Counted from the stretch's first letter, positions 28,068 to 37,702 are shown. The stretch is DNA of 64,000 nt from Pseudomonas pergaminensis (GCF_024112395.2 NZ_CP078013.2:124001-188000); one strand, 5' to 3'. Numbers and translations are program-made. The notes: generated by a model not told the origin, from the sequence alone.

Positions 28068-29672
28068 GTGCGTCGGTCTGTGGTAGAGCAAAACGAAAAG
28101 GTCGGGACGTTGCCCGCACTCAATCGCCTCACGTGGGAAGGTGCCGGCTGGATCAGCCGACTGTGGTGGGTACCGATCCTGGCGCTGGCCATGGCGCTGC
28201 GTTTTTACCAACTGACGGCGGCAGCGATCTGGGGCGACGAAGGCTCGAGCCTGCTGCTCAGCGAATACGCCTTAGACGACCTGTGGTTCCACGCCGCGCA
28301 CGACGTGCACCCGCCGCTGTATTTTTTCCTGCTGCGCGGCTGGATCGAACTGTTCGGCGACAGCATCTGGTCGATTCGCGGCATGAGTGCCATTCCCGGT
28401 GTGGTCGTCGTGGGCTTGGGCATCTGGCTGACGCGGCAACTGTCCACCCGCCGTGCGGCGCTGCTGGCGGGGATACTGCTGGCGCTGTTGCCGACGGCGG
28501 TGCGCTACAGCCAGGAAGTGCGCATGTATTCGCTGCTGGGTGTATGGCTGCTGGGCGCCACCCTGGCGCTGGTTTACTGGGTACGCCAACCTGAGCGCAC
28601 GCGTTATCTGGCGGCGTATGTCGTATTGATGACGGCCGGTTTCTACACCCATTACTTCACTGCGCTGTGCGTGCTGGTGCATTGGGCTTACCTGGGCATG
28701 CTGAGTGTCACGATGCCGCGCGACCAACGCCTGATCACGCGCCCGGCGTGGTGGTTGGCCAACGCCACGATTGTGCTGTTGTACCTGCCTTGGCTGCCGA
28801 ATCTGCTGGACTTGGTGCAACACGTCGAACAGCTCAAGGTGGGCGGCGACATTGGCTGGGAAGAACCGGTCAGCCTGTTCTCCCTGCCGTCGATGGTCTG
28901 GCAATTCGTACTGCAGGATGAAGGTGTCGGTTTCTGGTCGCCACTGTTCTGGCTGTTCCCGTTGCTGCTGGTGGCTGTCGTCGTTGCCACCGCTTGGCGC
29001 GACCGCGACCGCTATCGGCCGGCCGGCCTGTTGGCGCTGTTTTTCCTGTTGCCACTGCTGTTGGTCTACGGGGTGTCGTTTATTTCCCCAGTGTTTATCG
29101 AGCGTTACCTGACGGTCTACGCCCTGGGCTTGCCGATTCTGCTGGCGATGGCCATTGATCGTCTGCCGTCGCGGTTTGCACTGCTGGGAGCGGCATTGTT
29201 TGTGCTGTTCGTCGGCGTCGAGCTGGTGGGGTTGAAGAACAATTTCACCGTGGATGAGCACGACCAATTCAACGTGCCGGTGGAGTTCGTCAACCGCAAC
29301 TATCAGGAAGACGACCGCATCGTCCTCAGCGACATGATGTGGTACCTCAGCTATGTGTATTACGACCAGACCGACGCCCAGTTGCAGCTCTACACCCCGC
29401 CCAAACCCGACGGCACGCCCACCCGGCCGAATGCCTATGGCTTCGGCACCCTGGTGGACCAGGACGGCGGGCGTATCTACCTCGACCACCTGTCGGCACT
29501 GCCCGCCGAGACTCGCCGCGTGTGGCTGATCAGCAGCAACGAAGCGCCGGACGAATTCGCCCCGCTGCCCGAAGGCTGGCGCGAACTCAGTCGCCAGGAT
29601 GGCGGCGGTGCGAGGGCGCGGTTGTTTGTATTGTGCAATGTACCGTCAGCGCAGCCCGATGGCTGCCGCTAG
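28068..29672 (+). CDS. GT39-like (PMT/ArnT-type) membrane glycosyltransferase
   Basis: Integral membrane protein of 534 residues with 10 or more hydrophobic helices. The first periplasmic loop carries the acidic GDEGSS motif near residue 51, the likely catalytic site of GT-C enzymes such as PMT/ArnT. An HDVHPPLYFFLLRGW motif follows, typical of GT39/DUF2723-type proteins. It would move a sugar from a polyprenyl-phosphate carrier to a lipid or protein acceptor; the acceptor is unknown. Translation probably starts at GTG 28068. It is divergent from the exported helical protein, with a 168-base promoter gap. Confidence 0.85.
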   Translation: MRRSVVEQNEKVGTLPALNRLTWEGAGWISRLWWVPILALAMALRFYQLTAAAIWGDEGSSLLLSEYALDDLWFHAAHDVHPPLYFFLLRGWIELFGDSIWSIRGMSAIPGVVVVGLGIWLTRQLSTRRAALLAGILLALLPTAVRYSQEVRMYSLLGVWLLGATLALVYWVRQPERTRYLAAYVVLMTAGFYTHYFTALCVLVHWAYLGMLSVTMPRDQRLITRPAWWLANATIVLLYLPWLPNLLDLVQHVEQLKVGGDIGWEEPVSLFSLPSMVWQFVLQDEGVGFWSPLFWLFPLLLVAVVVATAWRDRDRYRPAGLLALFFLLPLLLVYGVSFISPVFIERYLTVYALGLPILLAMAIDRLPSRFALLGAALFVLFVGVELVGLKNNFTVDEHDQFNVPVEFVNRNYQEDDRIVLSDMMWYLSYVYYDQTDAQLQLYTPPKPDGTPTRPNAYGFGTLVDQDGGRIYLDHLSALPAETRRVWLISSNEAPDEFAPLPEGWRELSRQDGGGARARLFVLCNVPSAQPDGCR

Positions 29673-29705
29673 ACTGGGTTAATGCCGTTCTATCAGGAGC
29701 CCATC

Positions 29706-29951
29706 ATGGAATCGCCCGTGCATAGCTTGCCGTCACTGTTCAAACAGCTGGGTCTGCCGGATGACCCGGTGAGTATCGAAAAGTTTGTGGCGGTGCATTC
29801 GCCGCTCAAGCCGGAGCTGAAACTGGCGGATGCGTTTTTCTGGACGGACAGCCAGAAGGCGTTTTTGCGCGAGGAGATTCTGGAGGATGCGGATTGGGCG
29901 GAAGTGGTGGATGAGTTGAATCTCATGTTGCGGGGTGGGCGAGGGGGGTAA
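29706..29951 (+). CDS. DUF2789 small protein
   Basis: Small acidic protein of 81 residues (SLPSLFKQLGLPDDPVSIEKF, DAFFWTDSQKAFLREEI, EDADWAEVVDELNLMLRG), matching DUF2789 proteins common in gamma-proteobacteria. Its function is not known to me. The ATG at 29706 is the conserved family start (MESPVHSLP), preceded by AGGAGC. Confidence 0.88.
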   Translation: MESPVHSLPSLFKQLGLPDDPVSIEKFVAVHSPLKPELKLADAFFWTDSQKAFLREEILEDADWAEVVDELNLMLRGGRGG

Positions 29952-29970
29952 AAAAACCTAGGGTTTTACC
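29947..29970 (+). terminator. Possible terminator after DUF2789 gene
   Basis: GGTAAAA ... TTTTACC flank an inner palindrome (AAACCTAGGGTTT) overlapping the stop codon. The hairpin is AT-rich and weak, so this is a modest call. Confidence 0.4.
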
Positions 29971-30045
29971 GCGTTAGTGAGCTTTTTCTGACGCACGCGC
30001 CTGTCTCCCCACGCTAAGACCCGGACGGGCCAAGCCCCGATCTAA

Positions 30046-30138
30046 ATGTGGGAGTTGGCTTGCCTGCGATAGCGGAGTGTCAGTCGACATATACCTCGAG
30101 TGGCCCACCGCAATCGCAGGCAAGCCAGCTCCCACAGA
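30046..30138. repeat. REPIN (inverted REP pair)
   Basis: Two inverted arms, ATGTGGGAGTTGGCTTGCCT and CAGGCAAGCCAGCTCCCACA, enclose about 50 bases. This is the common Pseudomonas REP doublet. The rest of the 320-base gap between the DUF2789 and marR genes holds no gene, only the marR promoter at its end. Confidence 0.85.
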
Positions 30139-30234
30139 GTTTTGCGGTGTTAGTAAATTCTGTACCGACGCACCGACCACCACCCATCCGCTAAATTGTT
30201 TCAAAACTTGACGCATCTGGATCCATCCACCATA

Positions 30235-30268
30235 TTGATAGTTAGCAAACTAACTGTATGCGAACTAT
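30235..30268 (+). promoter_or_regulatory. marR promoter with overlapping inverted-repeat operator
   Basis: ATAGTTAGCAAAC (30238-30250) and the reverse complement of 30256-30268 (ATAGTTCGCATAC) form a 13-bp inverted repeat with 11 matches. A -35-like TTGATA (30235-30240) and an extended -10-like TGTATGCG (30255-30262, TATGCG at 30257) lie within it, 16 bases apart. A MarR repressor bound here would cover the whole promoter. The GTG start follows only four bases after the operator. Confidence 0.65.
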
Positions 30269-30271
30269 CCA

Positions 30272-30709
30272 GTGCCTCAATCCCTCGAACAACTCCAGAT
30301 GAACCTCAGCAGCAGCATGGTGGTGGGCGCCCGTAACTGGCGCAAAATCTGCCAGACCACGCTGGTGAGCTACGGCATCTCCGAAGCCTGCGCCGTGCCG
30401 TTGTTGATGATCGGCCGCCTGGGCGATGGTGTGCACCAGGTCAAGGTCGCCCAGGCGTCCGGGATGGAAAGCCCGTCGCTGGTGCGCTTGCTCGATCGTC
30501 TGTGCACCGACGGTTATGTGTGCCGCACCGAAGACGTGCATGACCGTCGCGCCAAGGCCTTGAGCCTGACCGAGCGCGGCCGCGAGCTGGTGCAAGCGGT
30601 GGAAGTGCAATTGGTGCGGCTGCGCAAGGAAGTGCTGGCAGACATGACCCCAGGTGATATGGAGGCCGCGCTGCGAGTGCTGCGCGCCTTCGAGGCAGCG
30701 TCGCTTTGA
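30272..30709 (+). CDS. MarR-family transcriptional regulator
   Basis: Regulator of 145 residues with the MarR winged-helix region (KVAQASGMESPSLVRLLDRLCTDGYVCRTEDVHDRRAKALSLTERG region, residues about 58-110). The wing motif DRRAK is intact. It begins with GTG at 30272 and shows no Shine-Dalgarno sequence, because the presumed promoter and operator abut the start; a leaderless transcript is possible. It overlaps the FUSC gene by 4 bases and is very probably the local repressor of the five-gene efflux operon. Confidence 0.9.
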   Translation: MPQSLEQLQMNLSSSMVVGARNWRKICQTTLVSYGISEACAVPLLMIGRLGDGVHQVKVAQASGMESPSLVRLLDRLCTDGYVCRTEDVHDRRAKALSLTERGRELVQAVEVQLVRLRKEVLADMTPGDMEAALRVLRAFEAASL

Positions 30710-32784
30710 ACGGATTTTTTACCGGTTTCCCGCCTGCCCGTGATTGGTTCTATGGGGTCCGTACCTTCGCGGCCTCGATGATTGCCTTGTACATCGCCAT
30801 GCTCATGCAAATGCCGCGTCCGTATTGGGCGATGGCGACGGTGTATATCGTCTCCAGCCCGTTTGTCGGCCCTACCAGTTCCAAAGCGCTGTACCGCGCC
30901 ATCGGCACCTTCATGGGGGCGGCGGCGGCCGTTCTTTTTGTGCCGATGTTCGTGCAGTCGCCCTACATGCTGGTGGTGGTGATTGCCTTGTGGACGGGCA
31001 CCCTGCTGTTCCTCTCCATGCACCTGCGCACGGCCAACAACTACGCCCTGATGCTCGCCGGCTACACCTTGCCGTTGATCGCCCTGCCGGTGGTGGATAA
31101 CCCCCTGGCGGTATGGGATGTGGCAGAGGCGCGTACCGAAGAAATCTTCCTCGGTATCGCAGTGGCAGCAGTGGTGGGCGCAATGTTCTGGCCGCGCCGG
31201 CTGATGCCGGTGTTTGATGGTTCGGTGGCCAAGTGGTTTGCCGACGCTCAGGTCTACAGCCAGCGGTTCCTCACACGCAATGTAGAGCCCGACGAAATCA
31301 GCACGCTGCGCGGCGGTATGGTCACTACCTTCAACACCCTCGAATTGATGATCGGCCAGTTGCCCCACGAAGGCGCGCGGCCGCAGACGGTGCGCAACAC
31401 CAAGGAATTGCGCGGGCGCATGATCCACCTGCTGCCGGTGATCGATGCCCTGGATGATGCGGTGTACGCGATTGAACACCGCGCTCCGGAATTCGCAGAT
31501 CAGCTCACACCGTTGCTGGAGGCCGCCAACGCCTGGCTGGAAAGCACCACCGAAACAGCCCCGCTTGAACGCTGGCGCGTGCTGCGCGACCAGGTCGACG
31601 CCGCTCAACCCCAGGGCGAAGCGCTGGATGACCGGCACACGCTGCTGTTCTCCAATGCGCTCTATCGTCTCGCAGAGTGGATCGACCTGTGGCAAGACTG
31701 CCGCAGCCTGCAAGCCGCCATCCAGTGCGAAAGCCAGGACACCTGGCGCGCCGTGTACCGTCACTGGCGCCTGGGCCGGCTCACGCCGTTCCTCGACCGT
31801 GGGTTGATGTTCTACTCGGCGTTCTCCACCGTCACCGCGATCATCGTCGCCTCGGTGCTGTGGATCCTGCTCGGCTGGACCGACGGCGGCAGCGCGGTGA
31901 TCCTGGCCGCTGTCGCCTGCAGCTTTTTCGCCTCGATGGATGACCCGGCGCCACAGATCTATCGGTTCTTTTTCTGGACCGCCATGTCAGTGCTGTTTGC
32001 CAGCCTCTATCTGTTCCTAGTGCTGCCCAACCTGCATGACTTCCCGATGCTGGTGCTGGCGTTCGCCGTGCCGTTTATCTGTATCGGCACGCTCACCGTG
32101 CAGCCGCGTTTTTACCTGGGCATGTTGCTGACGCTGGTGAACACCTCGTCGTTCATCAGCATCCAGGGCGCCTATGACGCGGACTTCCTCAACTTCGCCA
32201 ACGTCAACCTGGCGGGGCCGGTGGGCTTGTTGTTTGCCTTTGTGTGGACGCTGATCGCGCGGCCCTTCGGCGCTGAATTGGCGGCCAAGCGCCTGACCCG
32301 TTTCAGCTGGCGCGACATCGTCAGCCTCACCGAGCCCGCGACCCTGGCCGAACACCGGCACATGGCCGCGCAGATGCTTGACCGCCTGATGCAACACCTG
32401 CCGCGCCTGGCCCTGATCAACCAGGACACCGGCACCGCCCTGCGCGATTTGCGCGTGGCGCTGAACCTGCTCGACCTGCTGGCCTACTCGCCGCGCATCC
32501 TCGGGGTGCCACGGGTGTTGCTCAACCAGGTGGTGGAAGGCGTGGGCGGCTATTTCAAGGCGTGCCTCAAGGCCGGTGAACGCTTGCCCGCGCCCAGCGG
32601 TCTGCTGATGACCCTGGACCGCACGCGCCGCGCCCTCAACGGCCAGGGCCTGCAAGACGAAGACGACACCCGCCTGCACCTGCTGCACGCGTTGGCCGGG
32701 CTGCGCCTGTCGCTGCTGCCGGGCGTGGAATTTATTGGCGGCACCGAAATGGAAGCGCCGCTACCTGATGGAGCGCCTTTATGA
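30706..32784 (+). CDS. FUSC-family (AaeB-like) efflux protein
   Basis: Inner-membrane protein of 692 residues with two bundles of about five to six hydrophobic helices separated by soluble regions, the fusaric-acid-resistance (FUSC) layout. The first block (RTFAASMIALYIAMLMQMPRPYWAMATVYIVSSPFVGPTSSKALYRAIGT, residues about 18-68) carries the family's PYWA and TSSKALYR motifs. It starts with TTG at 30706, overlapping the marR stop. With the following DUF1656, HlyD and outer-membrane proteins it should export aromatic acids or similar toxic compounds. Confidence 0.92.
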   Translation: MNGFFTGFPPARDWFYGVRTFAASMIALYIAMLMQMPRPYWAMATVYIVSSPFVGPTSSKALYRAIGTFMGAAAAVLFVPMFVQSPYMLVVVIALWTGTLLFLSMHLRTANNYALMLAGYTLPLIALPVVDNPLAVWDVAEARTEEIFLGIAVAAVVGAMFWPRRLMPVFDGSVAKWFADAQVYSQRFLTRNVEPDEISTLRGGMVTTFNTLELMIGQLPHEGARPQTVRNTKELRGRMIHLLPVIDALDDAVYAIEHRAPEFADQLTPLLEAANAWLESTTETAPLERWRVLRDQVDAAQPQGEALDDRHTLLFSNALYRLAEWIDLWQDCRSLQAAIQCESQDTWRAVYRHWRLGRLTPFLDRGLMFYSAFSTVTAIIVASVLWILLGWTDGGSAVILAAVACSFFASMDDPAPQIYRFFFWTAMSVLFASLYLFLVLPNLHDFPMLVLAFAVPFICIGTLTVQPRFYLGMLLTLVNTSSFISIQGAYDADFLNFANVNLAGPVGLLFAFVWTLIARPFGAELAAKRLTRFSWRDIVSLTEPATLAEHRHMAAQMLDRLMQHLPRLALINQDTGTALRDLRVALNLLDLLAYSPRILGVPRVLLNQVVEGVGGYFKACLKAGERLPAPSGLLMTLDRTRRALNGQGLQDEDDTRLHLLHALAGLRLSLLPGVEFIGGTEMEAPLPDGAPL

Positions 32785-32990
32785 TCGGTGATCTGGATAT
32801 CAGCGGGGTGTTCCTGCCCACGCTGCTGGTGCTGATGGGCATTACGTACGTGTTGTTCCTGGTGGTGCACGGGTTGTTGACCCGCGTCCACTTCTATCGC
32901 CTGGTCTGGCACCGGGCATTGTTCAATGTGGGGCTCTACGCGCTGTTGCTGGGCGCGGTGGACTCACTCAGTCGATACCTGATGACATGA
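32781..32990 (+). CDS. DUF1656 small membrane protein (AaeX-like)
   Basis: A 69-residue protein with two hydrophobic helices (LLVLMGITYVLFLVVHGLL and LFNVGLYALLLGAV) joined by a basic loop (RVHFYRLVWHR). It is always found between FUSC and HlyD genes in aae-like operons. It overlaps both neighbours by 4 bases. Confidence 0.93.
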   Translation: MIGDLDISGVFLPTLLVLMGITYVLFLVVHGLLTRVHFYRLVWHRALFNVGLYALLLGAVDSLSRYLMT

Positions 32991-33877
32991 AAAAACCTTT
33001 TTTGACCATCGGCCGTGTAGTCCTCACGCTGTTGATCGTGACGTTTGCGGTCGTCGTGGTGTGGCGCATGGTCATGTACTACATGTTTGCCCCCTGGACC
33101 CGTGACGGCCACATCCGTGCCGACATCGTGCAGATCGCGCCGGACGTGTCCGGGCTGATCCAGCGCGTGGACGTGCGCGACAACCAACTGGTGACCAAGG
33201 GCCAAGTGCTCTTCGCCGTCGACCAGGACCGTTTCAAGCTGGCCCTGCGCCAAGCCCAGGCCGCCGTGGCCGACCGCCAGGAAACCCTGGCGCAGGCCCA
33301 GCGCGAGTACAAGCGTAACCGTGGCCTCGGCAACCTGGTGCCCAGCGAGCAGCTGGAAGAAAGCCAGTCCCGCGTCGCCCGTGCCCAGTCGGCTCTGGCC
33401 GAAGCCCAGGTGACGGTGGATTCCGCCCAGCTCAACCTCGACCGCTCGGTGATCCGCAGCCCCGTGGACGGTTACGTCAACGACCGCGCGCCGCGCACCC
33501 AGGAATTCGTCACCGCCGGTCGCCCGGTGCTGTCGGTGGTCGACAGCAATTCCTTCCATATCGATGGCTATTTCGAAGAGACCAAGCTCGACGGTATCCA
33601 TGTCGGCATGGGCGTGGACATCCGCGTGATTGGCGACAACGCCCGCCTGCGTGGCCACGTGCAGAGCATCGTCGCCGGTATCGAAGACCGCGACCGCAGC
33701 AGCGGCTCCAACCTGCTGCCCAACGTCAACCCGGCGTTCAGCTGGGTGCGCCTGGCCCAGCGGATTCCGGTGCGTATCGCCTTTGATGATGTGCCGGCGG
33801 ACTTCCGTATGATCGCCGGGCGCACTGCCACGGTGTCGATCATCGGCGACAAGGCCAAAGACGGAGACCAGCCATGA
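32987..33877 (+). CDS. HlyD-family periplasmic adaptor (AaeA-like)
   Basis: Membrane-fusion protein of 296 residues. An N-terminal helix (VVLTLLIVTFAVVVVWRMVMYYMFAP) is followed by the lipoyl half-motif (IAPDVSGLIQRVDVRDNQLVTKGQVLFAVD), an alpha-hairpin, and the second half (DRSVIRSPVDGYVNDRAP). Short for the family, as usual for the AaeA branch. It links the FUSC pump to the outer-membrane channel encoded next. Overlaps of 4 bases on both sides. Confidence 0.93.
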   Translation: MKKPFLTIGRVVLTLLIVTFAVVVVWRMVMYYMFAPWTRDGHIRADIVQIAPDVSGLIQRVDVRDNQLVTKGQVLFAVDQDRFKLALRQAQAAVADRQETLAQAQREYKRNRGLGNLVPSEQLEESQSRVARAQSALAEAQVTVDSAQLNLDRSVIRSPVDGYVNDRAPRTQEFVTAGRPVLSVVDSNSFHIDGYFEETKLDGIHVGMGVDIRVIGDNARLRGHVQSIVAGIEDRDRSSGSNLLPNVNPAFSWVRLAQRIPVRIAFDDVPADFRMIAGRTATVSIIGDKAKDGDQP

Positions 33878-35316
33878 AGCAACTGCTGGCAACCGCTGCG
33901 CTGGGGTTGTTGCTGTCGGCCTGCCAAGTGGTGGGGCCGGATTACAAGCTGCCGGAAACGTCGGCCGTCAACCGTGGCGACCTGCAAGGGCCGCTCGCGG
34001 GCGAAGGCAATAACGTGGTGTCGGCGCCGGTGCCGGCGGACTGGTGGAAGCTCTACAAAGACCCGCGCCTGGACGAGCTGGTACGCCAGGCCATGGCCTC
34101 CAACACCGACTTGCGTGTGGCCGCCGCCAACCTGCAACGCGCGCGTTTCCAGACCCAGGAAGCGGAGTCCGCAGGCGGCTGGAGCGCCGGCGCCAAGGCC
34201 GAGGCCCAGCGCCTGCAAGAGTCGGGCGAAGCCTTTCTGCTGACAGAAAAAGTCCCAGTGGCCAATATTGGCAGCGCCAGCATCAGCACGTCCTACCAGT
34301 TCGACTTGTTCGGCACCCTGCAGCGCGGCATCGAAAGCGCCCAGGCCAGTGCCGACGCGGCCCAGGCGGCTGCCGACATCGCGCGCATCACCCTGGTGGC
34401 AGATGTGGTGCGCTCCTACACCCAGGTGTGCGCGGCCAACGAAGAACTGGCGATTGCCAACGAGTCCCTCGACCTGCAAGCCCAGAGCACCCAGCTCACC
34501 CAGCGCCTGCGCGACGCCGGGCGGGGTGATGAAACCCAGGTGACCCGTTCGCAGACCCAATACAAATCCTTGCGCGCCGACATGCCGCGCTACGAAGCAG
34601 CACGCCAGGCCGGGTTGTTCCGCCTGTCGATGCTGCTGGCCAAGCCGCTGGACCAACTGCCGGTGGGCACCGCCAGCTGCGCCGAGCTGCCACACATCGC
34701 CCAGTTGCTGCCGGTGGGCGACGGCGCGACCCTGCTCAAGCGTCGCCCCGATGTACGCCAGGCCGAACGCCAACTCGCCGCCGCGACTGCACGTATCGGC
34801 GTGGCCACCGGCGCGCTGTACCCGGACATCAGCATCGGCGCCACGGTGGGCACTGTCGGGATCCTCGATGACCTGGGCACACCGGCGACCAACCGTTGGG
34901 GCTTTGGCCCGCTGATCAGTTGGTCGGTGCCGACCAACGGCGCCCGCGCCCGTATCCACGAAGCCGAGGCCGCGACCCAGGGCGCCCTCGCGCATTTCGA
35001 CGGTGTGGTGCTCAACGCCATCCGCGAAACCCAGACCGGCCTCGCGCAATACACCGCGCAGTTGCAACGCCGCGACGCCCTGGCCGAAGCGGGCGAGTCT
35101 GCCCGGGAAGCCGCAGACCAGACCCACCGCTTCTTCCAGGCGGGCCGAGCGTCGTTCCTGGCCGACCTGCAAGCCACCCGCACCTACACCGATGTGCGCG
35201 CGCAACTGGCAGCCGCCAACACCCAGGTTGCCATGAGCCAGATCGATCTGTTCCTGGCCTTGGGCGGTGGCTGGGAAAGCGGACGAACGCAAGTGTCACA
35301 GACCGGCAAACCCTGA
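33874..35316 (+). CDS. Outer-membrane efflux lipoprotein of the FUSC system
   Basis: NodT/OprM-type channel of 480 residues. The lipobox LLLSAC|QVVGPDY predicts lipidation near Cys17. Typical motifs are DWWKLYKDPRLDELVRQAMASN and RRPDVRQAERQLAAATARIGVATGALYPDI. It is the last gene of the marR-FUSC-DUF1656-HlyD operon. It is clearly distinct from the channel at 23.4-24.8 kb, so the window encodes two complete tripartite pumps. Confidence 0.93.
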   Translation: MKQLLATAALGLLLSACQVVGPDYKLPETSAVNRGDLQGPLAGEGNNVVSAPVPADWWKLYKDPRLDELVRQAMASNTDLRVAAANLQRARFQTQEAESAGGWSAGAKAEAQRLQESGEAFLLTEKVPVANIGSASISTSYQFDLFGTLQRGIESAQASADAAQAAADIARITLVADVVRSYTQVCAANEELAIANESLDLQAQSTQLTQRLRDAGRGDETQVTRSQTQYKSLRADMPRYEAARQAGLFRLSMLLAKPLDQLPVGTASCAELPHIAQLLPVGDGATLLKRRPDVRQAERQLAAATARIGVATGALYPDISIGATVGTVGILDDLGTPATNRWGFGPLISWSVPTNGARARIHEAEAATQGALAHFDGVVLNAIRETQTGLAQYTAQLQRRDALAEAGESAREAADQTHRFFQAGRASFLADLQATRTYTDVRAQLAAANTQVAMSQIDLFLALGGGWESGRTQVSQTGKP

Positions 35317-35397
35317 GCGAATAGCTATGCTTTGACAGGCGGATCGCCGTGACGATTCGCCTGACACTGCTCGCGTTTGCTCATGGGGATTCCAATA

Positions 35398-36030
35398 ATG
35401 AAAAACCCTTATGCTCCCGCTTTCTGGTGCGTGTGTTTCGCACTGGTGTTGTTATCGGCTGCCTATTTCTACGGCGTCATGCTGGCTCACCAACTCGACA
35501 AGGCCATGGTGTTTCTCGACAGCGCCTGCCTGGTGATCGGCACCCTGTCCATCGGCGTCGTGGCCTGGGCCTCCTACCAGAATCAACGAGTGAAAAAAAA
35601 GCTTCTCGAACAAGGCAAGACCCGCGTGGCGATCTGGGACACCAAGGTCGCCTTGCGCCGGGTCGAGACCGTGTTCGACCGCTATTTCTGGGGCAGCTAT
35701 TGGCAGCCGGGGCGTACGTTCCAGGAAGTCATGGGTGACCTCACCGGCACGCCCTTGGAAAAAAGCCTCGAAGTCCTGAAAAAGCAGTGCGTAGCCCTCG
35801 ACCAGCAGGTCGCGGATGGTAGGCATTGGCTGAATAACGCGCGGGAATTGTCCGATGTGGCAACCCAGATGGCCCGCGAGCGCTACCAGCTGGATTTCTG
35901 TGACCCCAAGGCCGACACCCCCGGCAATGCCGTGATACACCGCGAGTTTGAGGTGTTGGTGTACACCTGGACGGCGCGGCTGAAGAGTTTTGACCACCAG
36001 TTGGATGAAATTGAGCTGGAGTATTCCTGA
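35398..36030 (+). CDS. Putative inner-membrane protein of unknown function
   Basis: Protein of 210 residues with two N-terminal hydrophobic helices (FWCVCFALVLLSAAYFYGVML and CLVIGTLSIGVVAWASY) followed by a soluble helical domain rich in charged residues (KTRVAIWDTKVALRRVETVFDRYFW, RLKSFDHQLDEIELE). I do not recognise a family. The ATG at 35398 is chosen because GGGGAT stands before it. It appears monocistronic. Confidence 0.75.
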   Translation: MKNPYAPAFWCVCFALVLLSAAYFYGVMLAHQLDKAMVFLDSACLVIGTLSIGVVAWASYQNQRVKKKLLEQGKTRVAIWDTKVALRRVETVFDRYFWGSYWQPGRTFQEVMGDLTGTPLEKSLEVLKKQCVALDQQVADGRHWLNNARELSDVATQMARERYQLDFCDPKADTPGNAVIHREFEVLVYTWTARLKSFDHQLDEIELEYS

Positions 36031-36177
36031 ACTACTACTGAACTGATCCCTCTGAAAGGCTGGGCCGTTTGTGGCCGCCAGTGCTAATCTTCCCCCGTTT
36101 TCGGCGGGCTTGAGCCAATCCCCCTCGGGGTTCAAGGAAGACAGCCCACTTCTCACAGGATTTGATCAGGTCACTTC

Positions 36178-37674
36178 ATGAATAAGCCAGCAGTCGTTCT
36201 TTTGGGTTTTGTTGTCGCCGTCGGCGTCGTCAGTGCAGGCGGCGCCTGGTACACCGGCAAGCAGCTGGAGCCGGTGCTGCAGACGGCTGTGCAGGACGCC
36301 AACAAGGAACTGCAACGTTCCATGGCCGGTGTCGACGGCACCGTTGCCCTGGAGCTGGTGTCCCTGGACCGTGGCCTGTTCAGCAGTACCGCGCATTACC
36401 GCCTCAAGGGCCAGGGCTCGTTCTTCGGTGAACAGAACCCGAACCCCGAGCTGCTGATTGTCGACCATATCGAACACGGCCCGCTGCCGTTCTCGCGCCT
36501 GGTGTCGCTGAAGTGGCTGCCGGTCATGGCCACCAGTCACTATGCGTTGGAAAAGAACGCCACTACCGAAAAATGGTTCGCCGCCGCCAAAGACGTGTCG
36601 CCGCTCAAAGGCGTGGCCAATATCGGCTACAGCCGTTCGGTCACCGGCAACCTTGAATGGCTGCCGCTGGAATTCAAGGACGAGACCTCCTCGGTGAGCT
36701 TCTCGGGCCTGAACCTGGATTTTGACAGCACCGCCGAGGGCAAGAAGGTCAAGGTGGATGGCTATATGAACAGCCTGAAGCTGGACGTAGTCGACGCCAA
36801 TGGCGCGCCGTTCAACGCCGAGTTCGCCGGCCTGACCGTCGCCAGCAACCTGGAGAAATCCACCTTCGGTTTCTACACCGGCCAGAACACCGTAGAGCTA
36901 AGTGACACCAAGCTCACCTTTGGTCCGCAGAAAGCCGTGCTGACCCTCAAGGGTTTCGAGCAGAAAGACTCCAGTGAGATCAACGACAACAACATGGCCG
37001 GCCGTGTCGACTACAAGATCGACGAGATCGGCTACCAAGGCAAACCCGTCGGCTCTGCCGCCATGGCCCTGAGCTTGAAAAACATCGATGTGCCGTCGGG
37101 CCTGGTGCTGACCAAGCTCTACCAGGACAAGATGCAGCCGGTGCAAGCCGCTGCCGCCGCCGGCCAACCGGTGCCGGAGCTGCAATTGACCGAAGCCGAG
37201 CAAACCCTGGCCGAAGCCAACGTCAACCAATTGCTGGCCGCCAAGCCGCACCTGGCGCTGGAAAACCTGTCGCTGAAAACCACTCATGGTGAGAGCAAGT
37301 TCAACCTGGTGCTGGACCTGGCCAAGCCGACCTCCATGGAACTGCCGCCGGTGGAACTGGGCAAGCAAATGGTCTCGCTGCTGGACGCCAACCTGACCCT
37401 GTCCAAGCCGATGATCGCCGACGTTGCCGCCCTGCAAGCGCAGGTCGGTGGTGTGACCGACCCTAAGGCCATCGAGCAGCAATCCCAGATGGCCAGTGAA
37501 ATGGTCAGCGGCATGGCCGTCGGCACGCAGTTGGCGACCCTGGTAGGCAGCGACGTGGTCTCCAAGCTGCATTACGCCAACAATGAAGTGACCTTCAACG
37601 GCCAGAAGATGACCGTCGAGCAGTTCATTGGCTTCGTGATGTCCAAAGTCGGTGCGGTTGGCGGCGCGCAGTAA
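36178..37674 (+). CDS. DUF945 (YdgA-like) family protein
   Basis: Protein of 498 residues with an N-terminal membrane anchor or signal (VVLLGFVVAVGVVSAGGAWYTGKQLE) and the DUF945 pattern (LELVSLDRGLFSSTAHYRLKG, LNLDFDSTAEGKKVKVDGYM, FNLVLDLAKPTSMEL). YdgA-like proteins are envelope-located; their task is poorly known. The gene stands alone, with a REP pair after it. Confidence 0.88.
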   Translation: MNKPAVVLLGFVVAVGVVSAGGAWYTGKQLEPVLQTAVQDANKELQRSMAGVDGTVALELVSLDRGLFSSTAHYRLKGQGSFFGEQNPNPELLIVDHIEHGPLPFSRLVSLKWLPVMATSHYALEKNATTEKWFAAAKDVSPLKGVANIGYSRSVTGNLEWLPLEFKDETSSVSFSGLNLDFDSTAEGKKVKVDGYMNSLKLDVVDANGAPFNAEFAGLTVASNLEKSTFGFYTGQNTVELSDTKLTFGPQKAVLTLKGFEQKDSSEINDNNMAGRVDYKIDEIGYQGKPVGSAAMALSLKNIDVPSGLVLTKLYQDKMQPVQAAAAAGQPVPELQLTEAEQTLAEANVNQLLAAKPHLALENLSLKTTHGESKFNLVLDLAKPTSMELPPVELGKQMVSLLDANLTLSKPMIADVAALQAQVGGVTDPKAIEQQSQMASEMVSGMAVGTQLATLVGSDVVSKLHYANNEVTFNGQKMTVEQFIGFVMSKVGAVGGAQ

Positions 37675-37702
37675 CTATTTCGCCATCGCCCTGAAATAAA
37701 AG

